A stretch of 64,000 nucleotides of DNA from Oligoflexus sp. (GTDB lineage: Bacteria > Bdellovibrionota_B > Oligoflexia > Oligoflexales > Oligoflexaceae): NCBI GenBank assembly GCA_014378195.1, contig JACMOC010000035.1:1-64000 (forward strand), read 5' to 3'. Below the pieces are notes generated by a model, which ran no database searches, was not told where the DNA came from, and saw nothing but the letters and a program-made list of their open reading frames with translations. The translations under genes were made by a program, and so were the position numbers. Positions 18,069 through 27,498 of the stretch are shown piece after piece. Each line of letters begins with the position of its first letter. Within the stretch, counting starts at the first letter, position 1.

Positions 18069-18946
18069 GAGTTGGCAAGCTTAGTCCACACAGGTCTGGA
18101 TTCTTCTTTTTTATAAGGCGGCGGCAGTTTCACGTCCGTCGCAAGTCCCACCAAACGCAGCAAACGAATCAACATCCAGGTCGTATCGATTTCCCACCAA
18201 CGATGACCCGCAGGCGCAACGTTTGCATGGGCATGATGATTGTTGTGCCAACCCTCACCAAATGTGAGAAGGCCGACCCACCAGCAGTTCGTTGCGCGAT
18301 CATCGACCTCATAGTTGCGATAGCCCCAGATATGCGCTGCGCTGTTTACAAACCATGTTGCATGATAGATTGCGACCACACGGACCCAAACACCCCAGAG
18401 CATCATGCCCCAGCCGCCGAATACCCATAATAGAATACCAAGACCGACCTGCAGACCAATCAAAAACGTGTCGCTCGACATGAAAAAAAGTACCGGATCT
18501 GCCGCTATATCGCGCGCAAATTTCTTCTGGATTTTGATGTCATCACGTGTTGAATCGTTATAACACGTCCAAAACATATGACTAAACCAGAAACCCCGCG
18601 ACGAGTTATGGGGGTCTTTGTCATGATCGGAAAACGCATGGTGCATGCGGTGATGGGCAACCCATTTAAGGACCGATCCTTGAAGGGCAAATGTTCCCGC
18701 TAGGGCTGCAAGATACTCAATCCACTTGGGAACCTTGAAGGAGCGGTGCGTAAAAAGACGATGAAAGCCAAAGGTGATTCCCATTCCGGAAATGACGTAA
18801 AATATGGCAAACGCTGCAAACGCTTTCCAGGAAAAGTGAAAAAAACCAATGATCGCCAAAACGTGGGCTATCGTCAGAAAGATGATAATGCCCCAATCGA
18901 ACTTCTCCGCTCCGCGAGGAGCAAATTTCTTTTGTACTGTGTTCAT
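18065..18946 (-). CDS. Acyl-CoA/fatty acid delta-9 desaturase
   Basis: An integral membrane di-iron desaturase that inserts a double bond in saturated acyl chains. Three histidine boxes are visible: HRLFTH, HRMHH and HNNHH, with hydrophobic segments between them. At 293 residues it fits bacterial DesC-type stearoyl-CoA desaturases without a fused cytochrome b5. It probably adjusts membrane fluidity. A GATCCC/GGGATC hairpin lies in its leader (18978-18993). Confidence 0.92.
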   Translation of the reverse strand: MNTVQKKFAPRGAEKFDWGIIIFLTIAHVLAIIGFFHFSWKAFAAFAIFYVISGMGITFGFHRLFTHRSFKVPKWIEYLAALAGTFALQGSVLKWVAHHRMHHAFSDHDKDPHNSSRGFWFSHMFWTCYNDSTRDDIKIQKKFARDIAADPVLFFMSSDTFLIGLQVGLGILLWVFGGWGMMLWGVWVRVVAIYHATWFVNSAAHIWGYRNYEVDDRATNCWWVGLLTFGEGWHNNHHAHANVAPAGHRWWEIDTTWMLIRLLRLVGLATDVKLPPPYKKEESRPVWTKLANS

Positions 18947-18977
18947 AAAAAAATCCCTTCCTTCGCCTTATCGGTGT

Positions 18978-18993
18978 GATCCCGAAAGGGATC
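18978..18993 (-). promoter_or_regulatory. Hairpin or operator upstream of the desaturase gene
   Basis: GATCCC and GGGATC are separated by GAAA, a stable tetraloop hairpin if transcribed. It ends 32 bases before the start codon. It could be an operator or a leader structure. Confidence 0.35.
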
Positions 18994-19059
18994 CTGCCAA
19001 TCTCAATTATAGCGCGAAGAAAAGGATGCAAATGTAATAGTCGTGTAAATTCTCGCGAC

Positions 19060-20187
19060 CTACTCGCCAAAGTACTTCATGCGTAGTTCCTTGATTTTTC
19101 TGCTAAGTGCGTTTCTTTGGTCATGTCCAACCACGTTGAACGCCATGACAACGCGTCTATTCGTTGCACGTGCTTCGGCGCTGTCTTCTTTGACGAGCGG
19201 ACGGGTGGGGCCGAAACCCTCGGCTTTTACTTTTACTGAAGGTGCGCCTGCCGCAATCAAGACAGTACGGACTGCATTTGCACGGTCTTTGGAAAGTTTC
19301 ATGTTGTAGGCAAGTTTACCGTTGGCATCGGTGTGACCCTCCACATCAATTTCCTTAAAGAGTTCGGGACTTTTTTGCAGAAAGGCACCGAGTTCCTTTA
19401 GGAATCCTAAAGCTGGTCCGGTCACTTCAGAACTTCCGCTTTTGAAATTGATGATTTTATCGGCGAGGATTTCTTCATAACGATCCTCAACCACGGGAGC
19501 AGACGTAGGAGCTGGCATGGGTGCAGGCACCGCAGGCTCTTTAGGAAACTTGAATGTACGACCCAAGGCAAACCCGGCCGTTAGAAGATAAACCCGGCGG
19601 AAAGGAACATTGAGATCTGTGGTTAAACTTACGTCGAGGCGGCGAAGGTAATCTGAATCACGCGCCATGCGATATACAACCTGCGGTCCAGCAAAAAACT
19701 TGGTCGCTTCGTCATGATCCTGACTGAACGACAGAGACGTTCCGAATAGAGTGCGCACCAAAAGTCCGGCTTCCAAAACGGATGTTATCCGATAACGCGC
19801 AGCGATTTCAAAATCACCGGCGCGCGTTTCGATCCGAACGTTTTTTTGTTGTTTGACAGTGTTGGCGATTTCACCTGGAAATTGTTTTTCGCCGCTGCTG
19901 TAGATGCGGTTGTAAAAAAAACCGCCTCCCGCTTGCAACACCCAGTTGTCGGTTGCAACTTCGCCAAAGGCGGTCAGGAGCAAATGATAACCGTTCTTTT
20001 TGGTTTCGGCACGACTCCCTGGGTCGATATGAGTATAACCGCCCGCAATTTCTCCGAAGAGACTGGCTTCCTCAACGGGCGAAGCTAGAGCCGTTTGCGG
20101 CCGAAGGCTCAGCACCGTAGCAGCGATCGTTGTCAATAAAGTGGGGTGGAAACGTTTTGGTTTAAGCTTTTGTGAATGCCGATCCAT
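19060..20187 (-). CDS. OmpA-family outer-membrane protein
   Basis: A basic start followed by a hydrophobic segment ending near ALA gives a Sec signal peptide. Residues about 40-225 have alternating strands with aromatic residues, as in an outer-membrane barrel. A Pro/Ala hinge (VPAPMPAPTSAPV) leads to a C-terminal OmpA-like domain with FKSGSSEV, VEGHTDANG, LSKDRANAV and ATNRRV; the Asp and Arg of these motifs bind peptidoglycan. It should tether outer membrane to wall. Confidence 0.88.
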   Translation of the reverse strand: MDRHSQKLKPKRFHPTLLTTIAATVLSLRPQTALASPVEEASLFGEIAGGYTHIDPGSRAETKKNGYHLLLTAFGEVATDNWVLQAGGGFFYNRIYSSGEKQFPGEIANTVKQQKNVRIETRAGDFEIAARYRITSVLEAGLLVRTLFGTSLSFSQDHDEATKFFAGPQVVYRMARDSDYLRRLDVSLTTDLNVPFRRVYLLTAGFALGRTFKFPKEPAVPAPMPAPTSAPVVEDRYEEILADKIINFKSGSSEVTGPALGFLKELGAFLQKSPELFKEIDVEGHTDANGKLAYNMKLSKDRANAVRTVLIAAGAPSVKVKAEGFGPTRPLVKEDSAEARATNRRVVMAFNVVGHDQRNALSRKIKELRMKYFGE

Positions 20188-20243
20188 GGCATCTCTCCTT
20201 ATTCATCATGAACGAGGTTGAACTTCTATCGCGACTCTAACGA

Positions 20244-21125
20244 TCAGGGAACGACATAACTCACATTCAAGTTGAGGTCGATCTCTGTGTGACGACAGTC
20301 GGAATCGTCATTGTCACCGGTCGTAATCCATTCAAAAGTGAGGAGGTTGGTATCCTGCAGCACTTCGGAAAGTTTCAGGTTCATTTCACTCCCAAAGGTC
20401 ATTTGAATCTGGCCTTGGGTCTCCGTGTTTGGAACGCTGCATTGGCTCAAACCTTCCGCACCGCCCGCGCAAAAAACGGGACGTGCCTCGTTTGAGATGT
20501 AGGGCTTGTTCACTAAGTTCGCCCAGGAGAATGTCTGGAAAAAATCCTTCTTCGGAAAGTATTCCGAATAGTCTTTGGTCGCTAAAAGAAGTTTTTCGTT
20601 AACCGAGAAAAACATTTCGTCATCGTATCGCATGGCCGCAGGCTGATGGGCGATGGCGAGGCTGCAAATTTTGGCGCCGACAGGCAAGGTCACGAGCTGG
20701 GTCTGTTTTAGGTAAGCGCGGAAAAAGCCGTCTCTGCGCGAGAGGTTTTCGCCTGTTCCCCACGAACAATTCGTGCCGGCAGGAATTTCAGGGAACACAA
20801 GCGCTACTTGCTTGGATTTGATCGCAGATACTGATTGACACAAGAGTGACAAGCCAGTTGCATCAACGCCCGTTCCGATGGTCCCATTGCCAGAGGCCGA
20901 ACCCGATGTGGCTCCTGATGATGGAGCGCCGCTGGCTGCATCACCGCCACTTGCATTTCCTTGACCTGCTACGGCGTCACCGCCACCACTGCCGCTAGCC
21001 GCGCCAGTCCCGAGTGAAGCATCTGCGACTTTCACCTTCGTATCGTAATTGACTGTTTCGCCACAAGACGTGCTGAGCTGTGCCAGGAGTCCTAAAGTTA
21101 GGACGTGCGAGAATAGATTTTTCAT
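20244..21125 (-). CDS. Secreted lipoprotein with Gly/Ser/Ala linker
   Basis: Lipobox STSC gives a lipidated Cys21. Residues ~35-90 are a low-complexity Gly/Ala/Ser linker. The remaining ~200 residues look beta-rich and contain five cysteines (LLCQSV, TNCSWG, KICSL, VFCAGG, LSQCSV) plus DSDCRHT, so disulfides are likely. Function unknown. It lies 56 bases upstream of the OmpA gene on the same strand and may share its transcript. Confidence 0.75.
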   Translation of the reverse strand: MKNLFSHVLTLGLLAQLSTSCGETVNYDTKVKVADASLGTGAASGSGGGDAVAGQGNASGGDAASGAPSSGATSGSASGNGTIGTGVDATGLSLLCQSVSAIKSKQVALVFPEIPAGTNCSWGTGENLSRRDGFFRAYLKQTQLVTLPVGAKICSLAIAHQPAAMRYDDEMFFSVNEKLLLATKDYSEYFPKKDFFQTFSWANLVNKPYISNEARPVFCAGGAEGLSQCSVPNTETQGQIQMTFGSEMNLKLSEVLQDTNLLTFEWITTGDNDDSDCRHTEIDLNLNVSYVVP

Positions 21126-21247
21126 ATGTATCGGTCCTCTAATAACTTCCCAAAAAGTCTATCGGCCGGGGGCAGCAAAACCTGAATATCGGAAAGAGTT
21201 TGCAGTATCCCCCTTGAAGTTCAGGGCTAATCAGGTAGATTTGCCTG

Positions 21248-21268
21248 TTTCTAAAATTATTTTAGAAA
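21248..21268. promoter_or_regulatory. AT-rich perfect palindrome in a divergent promoter region
   Basis: TTTCTAAAA (21248-21256) and TTTTAGAAA (21260-21268) are exact inverted repeats around TTA. A second, weaker repeat CTGTC/GACAG lies at 21304-21322. Both are between the divergently read lipoprotein and cmoM genes, as expected of operators. Confidence 0.45.
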
Positions 21269-21347
21269 TATCTCAGCCCACTTTTGGGCGATAAATCCGA
21301 AACCTGTCGAATTATTTGACAGTTTTAGGGGCCGCCGGAGGGTTATT

Positions 21348-22115
21348 GTGTCTACGGACCGCAATTTTGATGATTTATTTGAGCGTTTCCATCGCAACAT
21401 CAAGGGATCCGACAAAGGCCGCCTTCGCGAAACTCTTATTCGAGAGGACCTCGAAACAGCAATAGAGTCTTTAAAAACACCGGGACTTAAAATCCTGGAT
21501 GCCGGCTGTGGTTTGGGCGATATGAGTGTTTGGCTCGCTAAAATGGGGCATGTTGTGACATCCACAGACCTGTCGATCAAGATGGTGGAGCACACCCAAA
21601 CACTGGCTCAGACCGAAGGCGTTACCCTTGACGTGAGACACTTGCCTCTGCAGGAGGTCTTAGACGGGAAAGAGCGTTATGACCTGATCTGCATCCATGC
21701 CGTAATGGAATGGCTTGCGCACCCCTACGAAATTTTGGATAAGTTAGCGGCCTGCCTTAATCCTGGCGGTTTTGTTTCACTTACGGTTTACAATTTGCAC
21801 AGGACGATTTTTAACGGTCTGATCAAAGGCGATTTTTATAAAATATTGAATCAGAACTTCTCGGGCGAGTCGGCTAAAAGCATGACGCCTCCCAATCCCA
21901 TCGAACCGGAACGGGTTGATGCTCGTCTCAAAGAGCTGGGATTTGATCTTGTGATTCATGCGGGGCTTCGGTGTTTTTATGATTTCATTACGCCTGAAGT
22001 CCGTGACAAACGGAGTTATGAGCAGATCCTGCTTTTAGAGCAACGCTACCGGAAGCTATCGCCTTATCGTGATATTGCGCGTTATGTTCATTTTGTAGCT
22101 CAAATTAAGGCTTAA
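21348..22115 (+). CDS. cmoM: tRNA 5-carboxymethoxyuridine methyltransferase
   Basis: A class I methyltransferase that methylates the carboxyl of cmo5U at the tRNA wobble position. SAM motifs: LDAGCGLGDMSVWLA and STDLSIKM. Family-specific blocks follow the CmoM pattern: RNFDDLFERFHRNIKGSDKGRLR at the start, YNLHRTIFNGLIKGDF, then PPNPIEPERV, GLRCFYDF and LEQRYRKLSPYRDIARYVH at the end. Start is GTG at 21348 with GGAGGG just upstream. The end overlaps the convergent EcsC-family gene by four bases. Confidence 0.85.
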   Translation: MSTDRNFDDLFERFHRNIKGSDKGRLRETLIREDLETAIESLKTPGLKILDAGCGLGDMSVWLAKMGHVVTSTDLSIKMVEHTQTLAQTEGVTLDVRHLPLQEVLDGKERYDLICIHAVMEWLAHPYEILDKLAACLNPGGFVSLTVYNLHRTIFNGLIKGDFYKILNQNFSGESAKSMTPPNPIEPERVDARLKELGFDLVIHAGLRCFYDFITPEVRDKRSYEQILLLEQRYRKLSPYRDIARYVHFVAQIKA

Positions 22116-22948
22116 GCTCTAACCGAGGCGAGTTTGAAGGCTTTTTGGACAGACGGAGTGCCGTGCAGCGATTCAAGGTGTAAAAGCCCAAAATGATAAC
22201 GCGCCGCTCTCACGTAATAATCGCAAAAAGCTGCGTTGATCGCCGCACCACCAACAGCGCCCGCTATTGGGATCGCACCTGCAAGGAGCTTTTCGGTAAC
22301 GGCGACCTCAAAACGTGCTGCAACTTGTGCAATAAACCGGGTGATCACACTTGATGTGCCCTTTTCTATCGCGCTGAATATTTCGCGCGCCGTATATTGG
22401 CCGACATACGCTGCGGCTTCGCTCATGATTTTGCCAAAGGCTATGCGTGAGGAAAGATAAGACGAATCCTCGCCGAGGTTGCTAGTCCCCAGACTAAAGA
22501 CGTAAATGCACTGCATTTGAACGATAGGATCATTGATATCCTGGCCCCACTCTGTGGCCACGCTTGAGATCCCGCGCAGGATCATGGCTGTTGAGAGGGG
22601 AAGCTCGAGCGGTAAAGACGCTAATCCGAAAAACCCACCGATGGCCCCTGAAGCTGCAACACCCGCAGTATGAGCCCATCCTTGCACCTTCGCGTTATGA
22701 GCGACATGAGTCCAGTTCGAGATATCCTTTGGCGATTTTTTGATGGTGGAAACGGCCATTTTTAACGCTGTTTGTAGGGATTTTTCGACTGTTCGCGTCA
22801 GGAAAACCTGAGCTTTCTCGGGTAATTGAGACTGCAGCATATCGAGCGGTTTGCCCATGATTTTGCTGAGTTTTAAGACGAGACTTGGATGCTCAAGAAA
22901 GGCCGCAGCTTCGTTGATAAATTCTTCTTCTTTGTCAGTCAACGCCAT
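22112..22948 (-). CDS. EcsC family protein
   Basis: EcsC-domain proteins are named after a Bacillus ABC-transporter-linked gene and have no settled function. The pattern here is typical: an N-terminal helical part, a Gly/Ala-rich hydrophobic stretch GVAASGAIGGFFGLASLPLE, YVFSLGTS, then IAFGKIMSEA and a second hydrophobic stretch IPIAGAVGGAAINAAF. It is probably membrane associated. It lies at the head of the same-strand gene row from 24.5 kb down, after a 29-base gap. Confidence 0.8.
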   Translation of the reverse strand: MALTDKEEEFINEAAAFLEHPSLVLKLSKIMGKPLDMLQSQLPEKAQVFLTRTVEKSLQTALKMAVSTIKKSPKDISNWTHVAHNAKVQGWAHTAGVAASGAIGGFFGLASLPLELPLSTAMILRGISSVATEWGQDINDPIVQMQCIYVFSLGTSNLGEDSSYLSSRIAFGKIMSEAAAYVGQYTAREIFSAIEKGTSSVITRFIAQVAARFEVAVTEKLLAGAIPIAGAVGGAAINAAFCDYYVRAARYHFGLLHLESLHGTPSVQKAFKLASVRA

Positions 22949-22977
22949 GCGGCCCTCTTTTATAAAAAATTCAGTTT

Positions 22978-23178
22978 CTAGACGACGCGACTGATCCAGT
23001 GCACGTCTCCCAATGAAATACGAACGGGATGTGATTCACCATCAGCCAGAACTGCTGTGAGATCTTTTTCCTCGATCTCTGTCAGGCGTCCTGTCAGCTC
23101 AGATCCATCTGTACGAACGATAGTAACGAAATGACCTTTGAGGCTCGAAGCAGCTTCTAAACTTTCATCTATACCCAT
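22978..23178 (-). CDS. Small beta-rich protein, possible Sm/SH3-like fold
   Basis: 66 residues, not assigned to a family. The pattern GHFVTIVRTDGSELTGRLTEIE then TAVLADGE and VRISLGDVHWIS looks like a five-stranded small barrel of Sm or SH3 type, where VTIVRTDGSELTGRL resembles an Sm1 motif. That would fit an RNA or protein adaptor, but this is only pattern reading. AAGGGA lies six bases before the ATG. Confidence 0.55.
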   Translation of the reverse strand: MGIDESLEAASSLKGHFVTIVRTDGSELTGRLTEIEEKDLTAVLADGESHPVRISLGDVHWISRVV

Positions 23179-23252
23179 GATCGATCCCTTTAAAGCTCGT
23201 CAATTAACCTTCTTTATCGGACAGATTAACCATAACATAGGCGCGCGTCACA

Positions 23253-23498
23253 TCAATGAGCGTTGTTCCCCAAGGAGCGAAGATAGAGCTGTTCGACCTT
23301 GGTGCGTGCCCACTGTGTTTTCCGAAGAAAAGTGAGGCTTGATTTGATACTAGGATCTTTTTTGAAGCAATTAACGGGAATGGCTTCGGCGAGATATTCC
23401 CAGCCATACTGATTGACCAGCGATGTTAAAAGAGCTTCAAGGGTGATGCCTTCAAGAGGGTTTTTCGGCTTTTTATCGTCGTTGTGTGTTTCGCTCAT
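23253..23498 (-). CDS. VF530 family (DUF2132) protein
   Basis: 81 residues from ATG at 23498. [49 protein letters not shown] and KVEQLYL closely follow the VF530 family, small proteins with a helical fold and suggested DNA binding. A TTG six codons earlier is less likely. It starts 15 bases after the stop of the acetyltransferase gene and belongs to that operon. Confidence 0.82.
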   Translation of the reverse strand: MSETHNDDKKPKNPLEGITLEALLTSLVNQYGWEYLAEAIPVNCFKKDPSIKSSLTFLRKTQWARTKVEQLYLRSLGNNAH

Positions 23499-23512
23499 CG
23501 GGTTTCCATCCC

Positions 23513-23968
23513 TCAATCGAGAGTTTTGCGCATTTTGATACCATGCCGTCCCACTTCATAATAATCGGTCAAGACGTGATGCTGGCTAAAGCCCATAGAG
23601 GTATACAGTTGAATCGGAACATGCGCATCGGATTCCACTTCCAGATAAACATTTCGGATTTTTTTCTTTTTTAATTCCGCCAAGGCGTGCGTCAGTAATT
23701 GTCGTGAAAGTCCCTGGCCTCGAAAGGCAAGATCGACTGTCAAACTGTATATTCTGGCGTGAATTCCATCGCGAAAGCGGCGCCGAAGTACGATGAGCTG
23801 CGCGACGATTTGGTTATTGATTCGCATGAGCCAGACATCGGCCCTCGGATTTCTGAGGAGATCTTTGATCTGGCGTTCATGAAACGCCATGCCCGGATCA
23901 AAACAGCGAAGTTCGAGCGCGTAAACGGCCTTATGGTCCGATGAAGTGCCTTTGGCAATATCCGGCAT
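23513..23968 (-). CDS. GNAT family N-acetyltransferase
   Basis: An acetyl-CoA-dependent acetyltransferase. The acetyl-CoA-binding motif A is seen as [19 protein letters not shown], with R/Q-x-x-G-x-S/A pattern, followed by [22 protein letters not shown] (motif B, RimI-like). The substrate is not predictable. The ATG at 23968 is chosen over the one two codons earlier because AGGA then has normal spacing. It starts eight bases after the HutD/Ves gene. Confidence 0.82.
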   Translation of the reverse strand: MPDIAKGTSSDHKAVYALELRCFDPGMAFHERQIKDLLRNPRADVWLMRINNQIVAQLIVLRRRFRDGIHARIYSLTVDLAFRGQGLSRQLLTHALAELKKKKIRNVYLEVESDAHVPIQLYTSMGFSQHHVLTDYYEVGRHGIKMRKTLD

Positions 23969-23975
23969 GAGCATC

Positions 23976-24572
23976 CTAGCGCTGAAGGGGTTCTAGGGTG
24001 ATTTGGAAAAGCGTCGCCGAATGACTGACTATCACGACCGGATCGCCTTCTGATTGTTCTAAATGGAGCGAATCCTGAGTTTTGAGATGAAAGGTCTGAT
24101 CTTCATAAACAGCGGTTGCGATGCCTTCCGCCAACCAAAGGTAGGTCGTGCCTGAAGGGGAAGGACAAATCGTTAAACGATCCCGAACCGTCATAACATC
24201 AAGTTCGGCGCGAAAATGATCGCGATTTACCATAACATTGAAATCTTGAGCTCTGCCTTCCAAGCGACCCTCGGTTTGCCACTCCCCGCGGAACGGGTAA
24301 GGCGTGTTTTTATTCAGGGCTATGGAAGACTGCCCCTCATGAACGAGAATCATAGGTGAACCCGAGAGTTGGGTGATGATGCGATCGTAGCCGGGGAAGG
24401 TCGAGAACGGGCCTGAGCCGTCGAGCTGAGCCAGACTCAGGCGCCATTGAAAGGGCTCATCGATACGCGCATTGCGGGGGAAAATGGCGAGTTCTGTGGT
24501 CGAACCGCCGCCATTTTTCCAAGGCATGACTTTATAATCGCTGAGAGTCTGGTGAATAAGTTGATTCGGCAT
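23976..24572 (-). CDS. HutD/Ves family cupin protein
   Basis: Matches the HutD/Ves family from the start: VMPWKNGGGSTTELAIFP, FQWRLSLAQLDGSGPFSTFPGYDRIITQLSG, then PYPFRGEW and DFNVMVNR. These are double-cupin proteins linked in some bacteria to histidine use or cold stress. No hut genes are nearby, so the role here is open. First gene of a minus-strand row HutD-GNAT-VF530. Confidence 0.85.
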   Translation of the reverse strand: MPNQLIHQTLSDYKVMPWKNGGGSTTELAIFPRNARIDEPFQWRLSLAQLDGSGPFSTFPGYDRIITQLSGSPMILVHEGQSSIALNKNTPYPFRGEWQTEGRLEGRAQDFNVMVNRDHFRAELDVMTVRDRLTICPSPSGTTYLWLAEGIATAVYEDQTFHLKTQDSLHLEQSEGDPVVIVSHSATLFQITLEPLQR

Positions 24573-24588
24573 AAACAGACCTTAGGCT

Positions 24589-25188
24589 TTAGATATTGCA
24601 ACTCACGGTCGTATCAGCTTTCACGGTACCCGTCACCGTAGGGTCGACCGGATTACGTGTTTTGCCTTTTAACATCGTCTGTATCATATCCTCGCAATGA
24701 ACAGTGGCCGTGACTTTGGGCGGGACATAGCTGGTGGAGATCTTACAGACTTTTGAGTATGTGAAAGGATCGATAGTGTCGGCAGTGCGATACATATCGT
24801 ATGTGTTGGCTGTAGCCGTAGCCGTATCATTCACGGCAAACTCAACCGAACAAACGTTGTATTTCTGGCCAACGTCGCCATCAACATTGTCGCCTGATTG
24901 CGTGCATGTGTAGGTCTGGCCCGTCGTTGAAAAGCCTTTGATACGGAGGTCCAGACGAGAGCCCGACTCGCCCGTGAAAGTACCTGTAAAAAACCCTGTA
25001 TTAGCATCGCTTGAGCAGGTGCCGGCAGTCAAATTGTAAGCGGTGGTTGTCTCGGAAGCGAGCAGGCTTGTTTTAAGAGTTCCGTACTGGACGGCGGCAG
25101 CGGTAGTGCTGCTGGACTTGCCGCATGACGAAACAGTGAACATTGCACCGGTCATAGCCAAAAGAATAATTGTGGTAGACGACTTCAT
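24589..25188 (-). CDS. Secreted lipoprotein, cysteine-containing
   Basis: Unknown function. Lipobox VSSC (Cys22). The mature protein is Thr/Ser rich, beta-like and has several cysteines (GTCSS, YTCTQ, NVCSV, SKVCK, HCED, SCNI), which suggests disulfide-stabilised strands outside the cytoplasm. It ends 16 bases before the HutD/Ves gene, but its own composition suggests a separate envelope role. Confidence 0.7.
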   Translation of the reverse strand: MKSSTTIILLAMTGAMFTVSSCGKSSSTTAAAVQYGTLKTSLLASETTTAYNLTAGTCSSDANTGFFTGTFTGESGSRLDLRIKGFSTTGQTYTCTQSGDNVDGDVGQKYNVCSVEFAVNDTATATANTYDMYRTADTIDPFTYSKVCKISTSYVPPKVTATVHCEDMIQTMLKGKTRNPVDPTVTGTVKADTTVSCNI

Positions 25189-25214
25189 AGGTTTGCTCCA
25201 GTGATCGAGTGTGT

Positions 25215-25230
25215 GGTCCCTCTGGGGACC
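25215..25230 (-). terminator. Hairpin after the 707-residue lipoprotein gene
   Basis: GGTCCC and GGGACC flank TCTG, 52 bases past the stop at 25282. There is no T-run on the minus strand, so termination is uncertain. Confidence 0.3.
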
Positions 25231-25281
25231 CGTTCCGTCTCAATTTCTGGATCAATTTACCATAAGTCTCGGAGAGAAGCA

Positions 25282-27405
25282 TTATTTGCGAATGAGCAAC
25301 CAGGACTGAAGACCATATTTTTTGATCGCGCTTTGGATCAGAACCATGGCACGCATGCCCTCAGCGTTGGCTTCACCGCCGCTGCTCGGGTTTACAGAAT
25401 AAGTCCCGTCGGTGTGTCCATCAATCGCGTCCAGGAAAGCGCCGTTGCCTTCATAGGGACTGCTTCCCTTTCGACCGTTATACATAGGAGTCATCGCCGT
25501 ATTGTTACCTAGGTACCAGCTCCCAACGGTGAGCATATTTTGCAGATATTCATTGCGTTTTGTTACGGCGTCTGTTCGACCTGAGACTTCATAGGCCTGG
25601 GCAAGCCGCCAGAGTCCGGCCGTGATGTTGGATTGGCCAAATTCAAGTTGAGGGTATCCGGGGGTGTTGTGGTAGCGAGCATTCCAGTTCGTGACCGCAG
25701 TGATACGATCGCGCGACCCTGCGTATTCGTTTGCCGAACTTTTGTAGTGGTACGCCTGATTAAAAAATCCATCTGCGGCAAGCGTCGCGGAGGCAAGGGC
25801 CGTTGTCGCTGCGGTTTTGTCGCCGGCTTCAAAGCGATATTGAGCATAGGTGGATAGGGCGTAAATTTCGAGTTCGCCCCAAGCGGACCAGTGACCATCG
25901 TTTGCATTGTCGACATAAATACCGTTTCGCCAATCGTCCGAGTGGTACTGACTCGCAATGAGATGACTCACCATAGAGCTCAGGACCGAGTTGATGGTAT
26001 CGGGGTTCACCCGGTCATCGACGGTGTTAGGCGTGCCGCCGTCAACGGGAAGCTGGAACGTGTAGGCAGGGAATTCTTTTGATGTTTGAATCGCGCGCAG
26101 ATATTCAGACAGAGCTGCAATCATAACCGAATTTTGTTTGACGTCCAGGGACCCGAGGTTTGATTGCGTCAGCGCAAAGTGCAGCATCCGATTAAAGTGA
26201 TTTTCGATAAACTTCGCCAAAACGGTATCTTCGGCGCTGAGTGTTTTGGTGACCGCTGCTCGTTTTTGGATGAGAGAAAAAGCCTTTGCGAAAGCCCACA
26301 GGTTTCTGGCCGACCAGGCGTTGTATCCTTGATGGCTCGTTGAAATCACGGTTTTCACACCTGTTTTGAGTCCGCTTGGTTCGCCCGTTATCCTGTCGAA
26401 CAGAGGCACATCATAAACAGTTGCCACATCATGGCCCACGGCATCACGAAGGTCATTCATGAAAATCGAATATTTCGGATGCGAACGATAGGGAGGCGCG
26501 CTGATCGCGCTCGTTGATGTCGGACGTATAATCAAACCGTCCGGATCACCTTGGGGATTGCCGGCATCGCGGGAGTCGGGATAGCGCCACCGCTTGTTGG
26601 TATCAAAACGCGCGAGGTAGTGTTTGTCCTGTTTTTGAATATCGTTGCTCGTAAAATGTTTCGAGGCGTCGAGCCAGGCGAAGTTATAGACGTTGCCCTG
26701 ATTGGTGACCATATAGCCCAGAAAATTGAGCAGACTCCGTGCGTATTTATAGGAATTCTCATCCCCGGTGGCAAGGTATTGATCTATAATCGCTATTGCG
26801 CCACGCGCCGTGTCATCGACACAGGTGCTACCTTCGGCCATGTCCTGATAATGTTGCCAACCCGATTTTTTCCAGTCGCCCGCGGCTACCGTATTGTAGA
26901 GAATGAAGACCCGCATGTCCCAGCTCGCGACGGTTGAGAATGAGCCTGTTATAGTCTGATAATATGCAGAGTCCGGCCATGAGACGTTATTCATGTCGGT
27001 ACGATTGCCGCTTGCTGTGCCGATTTTAAAATTAAAGCCTTCGCCGGCGCTCGTTCGCACGACCGGACTCATCCACATTAGATGCTCGAAGTTTACGGGA
27101 AAAGCCGCATAATCCACAAGAAAGTGTTTGTCATCGACAGTCACAGTGGGTGGGGCGTAAGGCACGGGTTGAACAGCTGTTGGTTGCGTGGATGCGGCCT
27201 GACTCGTCCCGGGCGGCTGCGCAGCAATAGGCGAGCTTCCACTGATGGGGCTTACACGATTTTCGGTAGATGGATCCACCGAGTCACCGCGATCGACATT
27301 GCCAGAATCATTGTTGGGAGCGAGATCAGGACGTTGCACAGCGTCCTTGCAGCTCGTCACGAGACTGAGTGAAACGGCGAGAGCTAATATTTTAATATTT
27401 CTCAT
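25282..27405 (-). CDS. Large lipoprotein, probably alpha/alpha-barrel glycoside-active
   Basis: 707 residues. Lipobox VTSC (Cys19), then a Pro/Ser/Thr linker to about residue 85. The long C-terminal region repeats helical hairpins with aromatic and acidic patches (GSTCVDDTARGAIAIIDQYL, YARSLLNFLG, ARNLWAFAKAF, DWRNGIYVDN, GHWSAWGELEIYALSTYAQYRF). This recalls six-hairpin (alpha/alpha)6-barrel glycosidases and lyases. I cannot name the family or catalytic residues. A CRP/FNR-like palindrome lies about 95 bases upstream of the start, so it may respond to carbon or oxygen. Confidence 0.6.
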   Translation of the reverse strand: MRNIKILALAVSLSLVTSCKDAVQRPDLAPNNDSGNVDRGDSVDPSTENRVSPISGSSPIAAQPPGTSQAASTQPTAVQPVPYAPPTVTVDDKHFLVDYAAFPVNFEHLMWMSPVVRTSAGEGFNFKIGTASGNRTDMNNVSWPDSAYYQTITGSFSTVASWDMRVFILYNTVAAGDWKKSGWQHYQDMAEGSTCVDDTARGAIAIIDQYLATGDENSYKYARSLLNFLGYMVTNQGNVYNFAWLDASKHFTSNDIQKQDKHYLARFDTNKRWRYPDSRDAGNPQGDPDGLIIRPTSTSAISAPPYRSHPKYSIFMNDLRDAVGHDVATVYDVPLFDRITGEPSGLKTGVKTVISTSHQGYNAWSARNLWAFAKAFSLIQKRAAVTKTLSAEDTVLAKFIENHFNRMLHFALTQSNLGSLDVKQNSVMIAALSEYLRAIQTSKEFPAYTFQLPVDGGTPNTVDDRVNPDTINSVLSSMVSHLIASQYHSDDWRNGIYVDNANDGHWSAWGELEIYALSTYAQYRFEAGDKTAATTALASATLAADGFFNQAYHYKSSANEYAGSRDRITAVTNWNARYHNTPGYPQLEFGQSNITAGLWRLAQAYEVSGRTDAVTKRNEYLQNMLTVGSWYLGNNTAMTPMYNGRKGSSPYEGNGAFLDAIDGHTDGTYSVNPSSGGEANAEGMRAMVLIQSAIKKYGLQSWLLIRK

Positions 27406-27498
27406 GTGGAATACCCGAAAAAATGAATAGTGGTATCCACTTATCGGTCGTCTTGGAAATTACATGAGTAGGGGAAGATCCGGATGCGAAGGGACTTA

